From assembly GCA_021234155.1 (NCBI GenBank), contig JAJEKV010000047.1, positions 3,460,494 to 3,524,493 on the forward strand: a DNA stretch of 64,000 nucleotides, written 5' to 3'. The position numbers and the translations under genes are program-made. Origin of the DNA: Isoetes taiwanensis. Its lineage: Eukaryota > Streptophyta > Lycopodiopsida > Isoetales > Isoetaceae. Under the pieces are notes generated by a model, which made no database searches, was not told the DNA's origin, and saw nothing but the letters and a program-made list of their open reading frames with translations. Positions 32,110 through 42,547 of this stretch are shown in pieces (position 1 is the stretch's first letter; each line of letters starts with the position of its first letter).

Positions 32110-33481
32110 TCTGGACAAACTTATGCCTCACGTTATGCCTAAAGTGAGACAAAGCATTTTGAAACTTATGCAGGCTGCCGAAGGCAGAACCTTGGCAAAT
32201 GTTCACGCCACCATTCGCGCTCAGCAGCGTCAGGCAGAGCCATCCACATCCACTGGTGGCCGCTCTCACATGTATCCTAATATTGCTGCTGAAGTCGAGC
32301 TTCTCAAAGAAGTCTCCGCCTCTTTACCCCAGACTCCAGCTCCACTGGACCCTGCGGACCCTTTTTCACATGTTCCTTTGGAACTTCAGGAAGAACTTGC
32401 CAAGATCAAGATTCCTTTGAGCCTGGCCACCATTCTGAAACTCTGTCTGGCTCTCAAAGATCAGTTACCTCTTCCCACGGTTCTGGTTGGAGCTGTTGCA
32501 ACTTCAACACCAACGGTGCATGCCACGGTGGGCAATCAGCAAGTCAATCATGTCCAAATTGATGGTGGTAGTGCCGTCAATCTCATTACTGATAAACTCC
32601 GGAAGCAATTGGGCATCAAACAATTGTATCGTGCCCCTTATGACATCAAGTTGGCCAATGGCCATATCACGCGACCTCAAGGCGTCACTCCTCTTCTCCA
32701 TATCAGCATTGGTGATCTCAAATTCCCTTTGGAATTTGGCGTTTGGAAAGCAGGAGAGGATCCTGGTGACTATGAAATGCTCGTTGGCAGACCTTTTCTC
32801 CGACAGGCAAAAAGTATTCATTACTGAGCCACGGACCAACTTGTTATCACTGATGGCCATCTCAATGCCACAATAGATCTAGAAACTGGCCAATTGATTT
32901 CTGTTGAGAATGCTGAACCTTCCATCTCCGACACTGACTCGGAAGAAGCACAAAATACTCCAGCAGGTCTCCCTCTCTCATCTTACCCTGAGTATGCTGA
33001 TCCTTGGGGTGACATGACGCTTGATCAAGACCAGGCTGTGGCAGCTCTTTTGGACCCATACCTGGCCTCCTGCAATCGCATTCAACGTCTTGATCATTTT
33101 TCTGAACCACCTTCTTCTTCTGAGACAGTCGATGTTCATGCCGTCATGGAGCAACCCTTGCTTGATGACGCTCAGCAGCCTCTTTTCTTCACCACGCAAA
33201 ATGCTGCTCCTCCCGTCATGTTTCAGCCTCCTGCTCATAAGGTTCAGGACACGGAGGTTGTTCCTTATATTCAAACTCCAGACGTGGAAATCGTGGACAT
33301 TGGAAACAATCAACCAGTCCGCTTAGCTGCTCACCTTCCGTCTACCTATAAAGCACGCGCTGTGACGCTGTTCAAGAAATTCAAACATATTTTTGCTTGG
33401 AGCTACAAAGACCTTCGAGGTATCAAAAAAGAATTGGGGGAACTCACCATTCCTACCAAATCTGATGCACGCCCAATCTAG
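32080..33481 (+). pseudogene. Ty3 element 2 protease and N-terminal reverse transcriptase linker
   Basis: The frame open from about 32080 contains the protease site VQIDGGSAVNLI (DGGS rather than DTGS, as in Tat-like elements) and LVGRPFLR. A TGA at 32825 interrupts it, then the same reading continues to a TAG at 33479. After it, reverse transcriptase begins (YRLNPNYRDRVKAEIDKLLAAGLIY). Confidence 0.85.
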
Positions 33482-34675
33482 CAACGACAGTACCGGCTCA
33501 ACCCAAATTACCGTGATCGCGTCAAGGCTGAAATTGACAAACTCTTGGCTGCTGGCCTGATTTATATGAGGTCAAACATTCTGAATGGGTGAGCCCCATC
33601 GTCATTGCCCTCAAACACAATGGTAAGATCCGCGTTTGCGTGGATTACAGAAAACTCAATCAAGCCACGGAGCGTGATCACTTTCCGCTTCCTTTCACTG
33701 ACCAGGTTCTTGAAGAAGTTGCTGGTCATGAGATGTACTCTTTCATGGATGGTTTCTCAGGGTACAATCAGATTTCTATCAAGCAAGAGGATCAACTCAA
33801 AACTACCTTCACCACCCCGTGGGGCACTTTTGCCTACAAGGTGGTCCCTTTTGGCTTGTCAAACTCTCCTTCAACTTTTCAGCGCATCATACTCTCCGTC
33901 TTTCAAGACTTTATGAAGGATAAACCTTTTCTTCAGATCTTCCAAGATGATTTTTCTGCCTACAACTCCATGGATGATCGCTTGGACAAATTGGAGCTTG
34001 TCTTTCAAAAATGTGATGAATCCGGCATCAGTCTCAATCCTGAGAAGTGCACTTTCTGCGTCACCTCGAGGCGTTACGTTGGGTCATGTGGTTGATAAAA
34101 GAAGGCATCACCATGGATCTGCTAAAAAATCGGTTGTTATCTTGGCTTCGAGGCACCGTCTAATATCAAAGAGACAGCTCTCTTTCACGGGTAAGGTAAA
34201 TTACTATTCCACTTTCATTCACGGACTTGCGGCTATAGGCGACCCCATTCATAAACTCACGGGTGATGAATCCACTTGGGCTTGGAATTCCCAAGCGGAA
34301 GCTGCTTTTGGTTGAAGTCACATTTACTTACTCGGGGCCGGTACTTGTTCCTCCTCAATGGGACAAGCCCTTTCATGTTCATGTTGGCGTCTACGCCTTT
34401 GCCATTGGTGCTGTTCTCTCTCGGGCCTATGATGAAACCACGGATAAACCAATCCGCTATGCTGGCGGAAACTCAATCCTGGCGGCGTAACTACTCGCGC
34501 CCGCGGGCGAGAAGCTTTGGGCTTAGTCTTTTGTGTCCAGCGTTTCGGACATTATTTGTTGGGTAGCGGATTAAGTTCTTTGTTGACCATCAAGCTCTTC
34601 TTTATTTGATCAACAAAGCCATACCGGGTAGAATTGCTTTCGTTGGGTCGCTTCTTACGCAAGAGTTAAACTCCC
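33482..34675 (+). pseudogene. Ty3 element 2 reverse transcriptase and RNase H, frameshifted
   Basis: The main open part (33589-34095) has CVDYRKLNQAT, MDGFSGYNQI, VPFGLSNSPSTFQR and the catalytic IFQDDFSAY (YxDD variant). A frameshift near 33570 precedes it and another lies near 34080, after which the sequence continues as LGHVV in another frame. The RNase H part is broken by a stop at 34313 and further shifts to 34675. This pol cannot be made in one piece. Confidence 0.88.
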
Positions 34676-36148
34676 TTGAAAATTGTTCATAAGGCAGGCA
34701 AGTCTCATGTGGTGCCTGATTATCTTTCACGCATACACACGGATGATCCCTCCACAAGTGTTTCTGATGCCTTTCCAGACGCTCAATTATTCCTAGTCAC
34801 GGCCACGCCCCATTGGTTTCACAACTTTCAGCAATATCTACTCACTGGTGCTCTTCCTCTAGAAGATCCGACGCTCTCTCCTGACAAGCTTCATTCCCGT
34901 CGTCGTCAGTTCCTTAGAGAAGTCCGTGACTACACCATGGTCGCAGGCCATCTTTACAAGCGCGGCAAAGACATGGTCCTTCGTCGTTGTGTCCTCCCTC
35001 ATGAGGTGCCCGATATTGTTCGACAAGCCGATGACGGGCTTGATGGTGGTCATTTTAGTGGTGACGCCACGGCACGCAAAATTTTCTTGGCCAGATACTT
35101 TTGGCCCACGCTTTTCAAAGATGCCCACGCTTATGCTCGCACGTGTGACGTCTGTCAGCGTGTGGAAAAACCCACGGCCCGTGACGCTCTTCCATTGACG
35201 TCGGTCGCCACGCCACTTCCCTTTAGCAAATGGGGAATGGACTTTGTGGGGCCCATGGATCCACCGGCGCGGCACACTCGTGCCCGCTATATTCTGGTCA
35301 TCACGGATTATGCTACCAAATGGGCAGAAGCTTGTGCACTTCCAGACAACACTGCTGCCAGCACCGCGAAGGTTCTCTACACGCACATCATCACGCGTTT
35401 TGGTTGTCCCACGGAACTTGTTAGTGATCGTGGCGTGCATTTTGTCAACCACACCATCAAGGAGCTGACGGATTATCTTCACATCCAACATCGAAAGAGT
35501 ACACCTTATTATCCTCAAGGCAATGGCTTGGCTGAAAGTACCAACAAAACTCTCATCACTGTTCTAAAGAAAATTTGTGACGCTTCTCGCACAGATTGGC
35601 AAGAAAAGTTGCCTACTGTTCTTTGGGCCTACAACACTAGTTTCAAAATAGCTACTGGCCACACTCCTTTCAAACTGGTTTATGGTCAAGAAGCTCTCAT
35701 GCCTTTCGAATATATTCTTCCAACTCTCCGTTTCCAACTTGCTACAGCACATAATCCACCTGCTGCACTCAAGGAAAGGGTTTATCAATTGGAACAGTTG
35801 GATGAACTTCGGCGTGATGCTTACATTCGAGTTCTTCATGGACAACAGTTGCAGAAATCATTGCATGACAAAAGACTTAAGACAAAAACATTCAAAGAAG
35901 GCGATTTGGTACTTCTTTATGATTCGCGTTACAAAAATTTTCCGGGCAAGTTAAAATTTAGATGGCTTGGTCCTTATCAAATTACTCAAGTTGTTCAACC
36001 AAGTGTTTTCAAGCTCGCTGAGTTAGATGGCACTCCATTACCTACTCTGGTTAATGGCTTTCGCCTCAAACAATTTCATACAACCGACAGTGACAATCAT
36101 CCACCAGATGCAGTTTCAGATACAGACACAACAGATAGTGATTCATAA
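34676..36148 (+). CDS. Ty3 element 2 integrase
   Basis: A 490-residue frame starts at the end of RNase H (a KSHVVPDYLSR segment). It has an HHCC zinc domain (H-x-SGDATARKIF ... YARTCDVCQ), then the catalytic core with the three acidic residues: Asp in KWGMDFVGPMD, Asp in LVSDRGVHFVN and Glu in YYPQGNGLAES. A GPY-like LKFRWLGPYQIT segment follows near residue 430. No chromodomain is seen. The frame is intact. Confidence 0.93.
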   Translation: MKIVHKAGKSHVVPDYLSRIHTDDPSTSVSDAFPDAQLFLVTATPHWFHNFQQYLLTGALPLEDPTLSPDKLHSRRRQFLREVRDYTMVAGHLYKRGKDMVLRRCVLPHEVPDIVRQADDGLDGGHFSGDATARKIFLARYFWPTLFKDAHAYARTCDVCQRVEKPTARDALPLTSVATPLPFSKWGMDFVGPMDPPARHTRARYILVITDYATKWAEACALPDNTAASTAKVLYTHIITRFGCPTELVSDRGVHFVNHTIKELTDYLHIQHRKSTPYYPQGNGLAESTNKTLITVLKKICDASRTDWQEKLPTVLWAYNTSFKIATGHTPFKLVYGQEALMPFEYILPTLRFQLATAHNPPAALKERVYQLEQLDELRRDAYIRVLHGQQLQKSLHDKRLKTKTFKEGDLVLLYDSRYKNFPGKLKFRWLGPYQITQVVQPSVFKLAELDGTPLPTLVNGFRLKQFHTTDSDNHPPDAVSDTDTTDSDS

Positions 36149-36283
36149 GCAACATATTTATATTAACGAGGTGAAATTTTTACAAAATGAGAGCAGAGCC
36201 CCTCTATTTCCGCTATGGGCAGCGCCCTATTTACAAAAATGGGCTAAGAGCCCTATCTACTAAATCCTAAGGAGAAAACCCCT

Positions 36284-36625
36284 CTACTCCGGGTTGGGAG
36301 CAGAGGTGATGCGCAGGATGTTGTAGTAATTCTGCTCGGGGTCCCAGCGTAGGTGAAGTATCACGGTGTGGGGATCGGGATGCTCAGCCATCCCGGCACA
36401 CCACCCGTCCATGGCAATGCCCCGATTGTGGCACCGCCAGAGATCCAAGCAGTCCATCTTACAAGTTATCCACTCCAGGCAGTTTGAAGGCATAGTACAC
36501 TTGTCGTGCAGTCCAGCAGCAGACATACTGAGCGCCATCGGGTGTCTCAGCTTCGACCCCTGCTCGTCTTTTATAGTCTTACCGACGAACTCCTGTCGAC
36601 GTGGACCAATCCGGAAATTCGCCAA
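36284..36625 (-). CDS. Antisense ORF downstream of pol in Ty3 element 2
   Basis: A 113-residue minus-strand frame lies between integrase and the sense 3' ORF. It is Cys- and Trp-rich (CTMPSNCLEW, CKMDCLDLWRC) and ends in an ordered-looking YYNILRITSAPNPE. Some Tat-lineage elements are known to carry antisense ORFs in this position. I cannot assign a domain, and the plus strand is also partly open here. Confidence 0.35.
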   Translation of the reverse strand: MANFRIGPRRQEFVGKTIKDEQGSKLRHPMALSMSAAGLHDKCTMPSNCLEWITCKMDCLDLWRCHNRGIAMDGWCAGMAEHPDPHTVILHLRWDPEQNYYNILRITSAPNPE

Positions 36626-36952
36626 CGTGTTTGCAATGCAAGGCTGTTTCTAAATGGGGAATCTTCTCTCCCGCCGCATATCTAGCCATGGTACCTTCTG
36701 TCACCTTCGTTTTAATGATACCCCCCTTCGAGTTGCCAGCATTAAATGACATTCCTTCTTTTCACGCCCGTAGACCATTAATGTGCGTCCTTTCGCCAGC
36801 TATCACATCGATCATTCTCTTACGTCTCATCTCCACCGTTCATTGCTTCTCCCTTTACCCTTTGGGGACTTAGCCAAAATTTTGCCTCTCAAACACCTCC
36901 TTCGCATCTGTCGCCACCTGGCATCATCAACGGTTGTCGGTTCATCCTCATC

Positions 36953-39900
36953 ATGCCCCTTCGCCAACACTTGTGTGCCCTAAAACCTTTTCGCCTATCT
37001 GTGTTTTCGTCTTCCGCTCTCCGCTCTCCGCCTTCTCAAGATCATCCTTCCGGTTCCTCTCCGACGCTCTTCGCCATGGTTCCTGCACCCAAATTTCCGA
37101 CCCTTCAAGCTTCTACTCCAAGGGATCCGGCTCTTTTCGAGTCTGTGTCTTTCTTGACGCCCACCTTTCGGGAAGCCCTCGTTGGCCCGAGTCGGGAAGT
37201 TGCGGAACGCCACAAGCTTTATGAATTCTCACAGATGGACCTTCCGGCACCAAATCCAGACCAATTGAAGCAGTTTGTTGCTAATATCATCAACCGCCCA
37301 GAAGGATATGCTACTGTGGTCGATGGCACCACGATCTTGCTTACTCAGCCCCTGATTTCTGAGGTATTCCATATTCCTTTGCACACACCTTCTTTATCTT
37401 GGGCTGCTTTACAGGACATAGATGTCACTGAGTTTGGCGCTGTTCAATATCAAGCGAACATGCATCGCCTCACAAATATTGCAAAGCCCCATGACACTTT
37501 TGTCAAGTTTCTATGGCGCAAATTCCTTGGGTATTCTATCAAGAACACCCATATCAATAAACCATTCTACAATATGGTTATCACGGCCGTCTGTTCCACT
37601 CACTTTCTTGATTGGCCACAAATGTTGTTTTACAGACTTCTACAGGAAGTAGATCGCCTTCGGGCTACCCCCTCCTCTGTCTCTGAAGTTTCGGTGGGTG
37701 GCCATCTTCAAGCCCTCATTCGTCATTATCTTCCTGTTCCTGTGTCCCCTTCCATTTCTCATGCCTCCACTCAGCGATCTCTACATTCACTTCCTCAAAA
37801 CCAACAGGCTGCACCTTCACGCCAGACTTCTCCTGGTCATGTTCAACAAAACCACACGCACGTCACTGTTTCCTCTTCCTCCTCTGAAGCCACGCCCTCC
37901 ACTTCTCGTCATGTCTCTCAGGCGTCCCAAACACGGCCACAACAGGGCCCTCCACCTCCACATCCTCGCCAGCTCCTGTATCAATATCAGCAGGATGTTC
38001 AAGCTGCTGCTCTCAAGTTGCAAGAATCCCAGGAAGCTCTCATGAATGGGGTTCAAGCGTCCCTGGAAGCCTCAGATGCGGTTCACCAAGACCTTCAAGC
38101 TGCTACCACGCGAGTTCACACTCTGGAGACACAGCTTCAAGAAAAGCACGAGGCCTTTTTACGGGCACGTGAGGATCTCAAGACTGCCCACGATCAGAAC
38201 AGCCTGCTTGCTGATCAGCAGATTCAGTTACAAACCACTATTCAGGAATTGTTGGAGCAGAACAAGACAAAGGACACCCTCCTGGGTGACAAGGAGAAAG
38301 ACATTGCTAAGCTCGACAGCTTGTATACAGAGCTTTCTCAGACTTATCGCACTCAAGTTCATGATCTGACTGAGCGCGATGCTCGCCTCACCTCCTTAGA
38401 AGCTCAGTTTTCCACGCTGACCAATCAATTGACGTCTCTCCAGGATCAGCTTACGGAGGCTCACAAATAGAAAATTGTTGATGACGCCGAGATTGCCACG
38501 CTGCGCCTCAACACTCCCGGGCAATCTTCTTCCCATGCCACGCTTCCTCAGAAACGGGTCCGTGATCAGTCACGTCTTCTGTTAGAAAAGGACAACCGGA
38601 TCCGCGATCTTGAAAATCAGCTCCAGCAAGCTGTCCAATCTGCCGAAGAGGCCCAAACCAAACAAGAAGGCTACATTAACATTGCCAGCAACATGTCAGT
38701 CGACTTCCCTATTCCTTCTAGCTATCTTGATTATGTGGTTGCCCGCCGCCACCTCTTTCTTCTGAAGTGGTATGCGGCAGATGGTCCAGTTGACGTCCAC
38801 CTGCGCACTGAGGATTTTCTTCGGATCTGGCCAGACCTCTCCATTGAAGACAAAGGTTTACTCTGCACCCTTTTAGTCTTCGACCTCATTCACTGTGCAG
38901 ATCCGGATTTGATCACATTCAGAGTTGTGCAACCGATGGCGTACATTTTCCATGACTTCTATCTGGCTGATACACGGGATAAATTTCGTGACGGGCCACA
39001 TCAGAACTTTCAGAGTGACTCACAGGTTCAATGGTTGCTCTTGGACAACAACCCTTATCTGTCTGATCATGATCGAACTCACGCTCTTCATCAGGAGTAC
39101 ATGCCGGAGCTTGCTCATCATTTACCTCTATGGCAAGCCGAAACGCTGGAACAGGTACGGAAGAATCTTGGGCATCCTGAGGATCTTCCATTTGCCCAAG
39201 TTTATATGCAGCACTTGGCAGGTTACAATCAACTGCGTGCTCTTCTGGATAGCAAGACAGTTCCCACGGGTTGGGATAGCCCTCCTGTCTACTCTCAGCT
39301 CCCTGCTTCTGCTTGGGACCGCTGGTGCAAAGCTCTTGATTTCGACCTTGTCCGCGAATTCCGGGAGCAAGCTCAGCAGCCCACACCCACGGGTGTGGCC
39401 CCCTCTCCATATGCTTCACTAGGAGTCCCTCCACGCCTACGGTTCCTCACCTCAGATTGGCGTCTCCCCTTTTGGACGAAGGTTTTGGATGGCCACGCTG
39501 GGTGGACCCCGCCTCAGATCTCGACGGATCTCCGGTGGGATCCCCGTTTTGTCAGACGCTCCAATTGGGAGGATGGTGCAACCCTGGAAAACACTTCAAC
39601 TTGGATTTATATTGCCAATGAGCGTGGTTGGGCAAAAGCCCGCTGATGCTATTCATGGCCTGGATACCTTCTTGCAGAATGCCGCCACCTCACCAGACCC
39701 TTCTGTTCATCGTCAAGCAGGCCTCTGTGCTGCTCTCAAGTGCATCCTGGTCAGCTCCTTAAAGCGGCAGAGACCTATTTTTTACTGCAACCCAAATGCT
39801 AGCGTCAGTGCCTTCGGTCTTCAGACCTGTCTTCTCATGGAGTGCCAATTCGTCCCTTCGGAAGCACATGCTGCCTTAGAAGATATGGTGCGCTCCCGCT

Positions 39901-40094
39901 TCCTCATTGATGCCGATCCTGCCCTTGGGCTCAACACCCCTGATGCTCTTCAAACACGCCAGGACCTCATTGGCAATTATCACAACGACGCCCGTCCTCA
40001 TTCCTGTGAGGATCACTTTCACACTACTGGGTTCCCGCCGTCCGAGACGCTTCCTCCTTTTCTTCAACCTGAGTGTCGTTTGGTGGGGGGGGAG
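36953..40094 (+). CDS. Ty3 element 2 extra 3' ORF, about 1000 residues, coiled coil
   Basis: The frame from 36953 (ATG at 36953, or at 37077) runs to a TAG at 38468-38470 and continues in the same frame to 39646; a shift then leads into 39489-40100. The first 250 residues hold a globular part (LPAPNPDQLKQFVANIINR, GTTILLTQPLISEVFHIP, WRKFLGYSIKNTHINKPFYNM) that recalls plant transposon-associated proteins of the Transposase_32/mobile-domain kind. A Ser/Pro/Gln-rich stretch follows, then a heptad-rich coiled coil of about 180 residues (residues about 335-510). The C-terminal 500 residues are unassigned. Its position after integrase is that of the env-like ORF of Athila-type elements, but I see no signal peptide or transmembrane segment. 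Confidence 0.75.
40081..40094 (+). other. Polypurine tract of Ty3 element 2
   Basis: TGGTGGGGGGGGAG ends directly at the 3' LTR (40095), the expected plus-strand priming site. Confidence 0.9.
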
Positions 40095-40683
40095 TGTTAG
40101 TCCCGTGCCTCCTGGTACAGGACTATTCATGCATACAACGGACCAAGTCAAGGCCAAGGATCACAGCAAGACGCGGGTCAGCCGTCAAAGGCCCAGCAGA
40201 AGACCAAGCAGCAGACCACGCAGTCAAAGCCCGCGTCTGCTACCAAGAGGAGGCGCTCAGACAAGTGACGGCCCGTCACCGCCTGCGTCAGCGTCAGCGT
40301 GATTACAGGCACTTCAAGAGGCACCGCCAGCATCCCTGCAAATCAGGCCTTCTTCCAGGAGTCGGCACCGAGATCAGTCAGAGTGTCTATATTGGGCCAA
40401 AGGCCATTGTACTATATATATGAGTAGAGCTAGCACATGAGTTTTTAAATGAGTTTTGAGTCTTGTCTCATATCAGTTTTCTCTCGATTGCGAGAGCTCA
40501 TGTATCTTCATTGACATCAAGGAAGCTCATTATTGTGATCTCATTGTTCTCTATTGTTTCTGTTCAGTTTTTCTTGTTTTCTTTGCAAATCCCGCGTGAC
40601 ATAGTTCCCGGATTCTCCTGTTAGATCCAAAGGTCCTCACCGAGGGCTGTCTTGTAGGAGCTCCCGAACCCAGACTCCAAACA
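40095..40683 (+). mobile_element. Ty3 element 2: 3' LTR
   Basis: Matches the 5' LTR at 29547-30136 with about eight differences, one a single-base deletion. Ends CCAAACA before the ATGGC duplication. Confidence 0.95.
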
Positions 40684-40688
40684 ATGGC

Positions 40689-41859
40689 AATGACTTGGGC
40701 TGGCAATACACAATGGCTAGGGTTGTCCACTCCATCCGCCCCTCTTGTGCATACTTTGCAGATAGGATAAATCAGGCTCTGACGTGACTGTAACCTGCCG
40801 GAGACGTAATCCCATGGTATCACCCAACGAGACTACTCCGGGTTGCATCTCCCTGGTCTGATGAGGTAGGAAGGGTTGCATCTTCCCCTCCCGGAGTGCA
40901 GTGGTTCCATGGGCAGCTAGAGGATCGTGGCGACACACGTTCGTACCCGACTGAACTCCCCAAAACAAGAGCCAAGCCGACACTTGCAACTCTTGAGAGT
41001 CAGGGTGACACCATTGACCCAGGAAGTGTCAGACCCATACACGGCCCACACGAAGTGGCCGACTATGAGCCTAGCCCGCTATGGGACCCCAGTAGCCGCG
41101 CTCAGCAAGGTCCTCCCTCCACTTTGCTACTGACCTCGTTGTGTGGTGCTCAGTCACCCCATAGCCCCCGTAGCCAGGTGGGCTCTATGCACATGCCGTA
41201 TAATAATGGGAACTAGTGGGTCTAAACTAGGAGCATCATCTATTAGTGGCTACTAGGTCTCTACCCCCCTTCCCAATATACAAGAGGTGCAAATATGAGA
41301 TCAACCAACATCATATCAACATAATCTTGATAATAAAAGAGAATAACAACTAATCCCAATCAGATACATCTAACCTGTAGTTAGGGTTCATTGATTAGGG
41401 TTCATGTTCAGAAGAATGGGTTCTAGAATGGCTCTACTACAATACTGGAATCTATTCGAAATACCTGCCCCTGCCGCGCTACCGCTAATTCCTTGGTTCT
41501 CCATCTCTGGCAACTGCTGCTGCAACCCAGGTTGTCGAAGATGGTCTTCGAGTCGGAGCTCTGATCGCGAACTGGTGGGTGAGGTTGGTGGAGCCAAAGG
41601 TGGCTAGGGTTTAAGGTTTAGCCTTTTATATGTTAGGATTTACATGAATGCCACTTGGCTCCTATAGGTGCGTCTATGTGGCGGTATGCCTATAAGGTGA
41701 GGCCATGTGGAAATGGCTTCTTACCTTATGTTGGCTAAGTTATAGATAACTTAGTCATTTCCCCCACATTGGTCGTATACAAGTCTATTGATGTAGAATT
41801 GTATGGTGACGTGGCCGTAAAATATACGTACTTATGCTATATATTTGGGGAACGTCACA
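40689..41859 (-). mobile_element. Ty3 element 1: 5' LTR, second segment
   Basis: This continues the LTR on the far side of Ty3 element 2 and ends CGTCACA at 41859, the inverted match of the TGTGACG terminus, directly before the target duplication GCAAA. Together the two segments make an LTR of about 1.55 kb. Confidence 0.85.
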
Positions 41860-41864
41860 GCAAA

Positions 41865-42547
41865 TACCGCTCCTTTCTCAAGGCTAAGAAAGCCAGATAC
41901 CTTGCAGAACACTAGAAACAGATGTTCTATCTTCTGGATCGTCACCCCGGGACATTCTAGAGAAAGGTGTTGAGCACTGCACAACCTACAGGGAACATCA
42001 CCTCGGAGCAATGGGTGCAATACTTGCAGTGGCTTTATGATCCATTGGGGGGTTCAGACAATCGTATCCCTCTAGATGGGCCTAGCACTGGTCATTACAG
42101 AAGGAGATGTTGTAATGGGCTTACAATGCCTAGATAATGGGAATTTAGCAGATTTGGATGGCATGCAGGCAAAGCTTCTCAAATAGGTTGGGCATACGAT
42201 AGTGCCTGTTCTCATGATATTATTTAATAGAGCATTGTAAGAAGGCTTCTCTTAGCAGTGGACCACTAGTAGAGTTGTTCCCATATACAAGGCAGGCGAC
42301 CCTCACTGCCCAGCCAGCTATCGCACAATCATGGTCGGCTTTCTCTTTGCAAAATTGTTGGCTTCTATCCCTGAGCAGCGACTGACGATATGGGCAGAAG
42401 ACACAGAGGTGCAGGCCTTAACACGTGTATAGGCTTCTAGCCCAGACATTCTACCATTGACCATATTTTCACCCTGCGATGAGGATAACAGGAATCGCCG
42501 GCAAAACTTGTATTGTTGTTTTGTGGATTTCACAAAGAAGCAAGATT
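41865..42547 (+). pseudogene. LINE reverse transcriptase remnant, 3' part of the split LINE
   Basis: The reading continues from 20381. It includes KYRSFLKAKKARYLAEH, a GLDGMQAKLLKW segment, VPVLMILFNRAL, WTTSRVVPIYKAGDPHCPASYRTI and a VDFTKK segment, which are the fingers and palm motifs of a LINE reverse transcriptase. Many stops and frameshifts are present, and the sequence ends before the catalytic FxDD box. It was host to Ty3 element 1. Confidence 0.8.

Larger units (their letters stand above)
29547..40683 (+). mobile_element. Ty3 element 2, complete young LTR retrotransposon with extra 3' ORF
   Basis: The 11,137-bp element is flanked by the target duplication ATGGC (29542-29546 and 40684-40688). 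LTRs are 29547-30136 and 40095-40683 and differ at about eight positions (roughly 98.6% identical), so it inserted recently. The order is gag, protease, reverse transcriptase, RNase H remnant, integrase, then a non-coding part with an antisense ORF, then a long sense ORF, and a polypurine tract (GGTGGGGGGGGAG) directly before the 3' LTR. Despite its youth, pol carries several stops and frameshifts, so this copy probably moved using proteins from another copy. It sits in the 5' LTR of Ty3 element 1. Confidence 0.95.
20382..41859 (-). mobile_element. Ty3 element 1, histone-carrying LTR retrotransposon (minus strand)
   Basis: The element is bounded by the 5-bp target duplication GCAAA (20377-20381 and 41860-41864) and by termini TGTGACG and CGTCACA. 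It runs on the minus strand. The 5' LTR occupies 29162-29546 plus 40689-41859, interrupted by Ty3 element 2. The primer-binding site complementary to initiator tRNA-Met is at about 29149-29160. In transcription order come the H3-like ORF (28638-27623), a spacer, the H2A/H4/H2B-like ORFs (25793-24171), gag (about 23990-22920), zinc knuckle and protease (about 22800-22420) and reverse transcriptase (22354-21075). The rest of pol is deleted. Without the nested element it is about 10.3 kb. It is non-functional here, with stops and frameshifts in most ORFs. Confidence 0.9.

Noticed and set aside
36953..39646. Retroviral envelope as the identity of the 3' ORF in Ty3 element 2
   Set aside because: No signal peptide, transmembrane segment or Cys pattern of an envelope; it is a hydrophilic coiled-coil protein.
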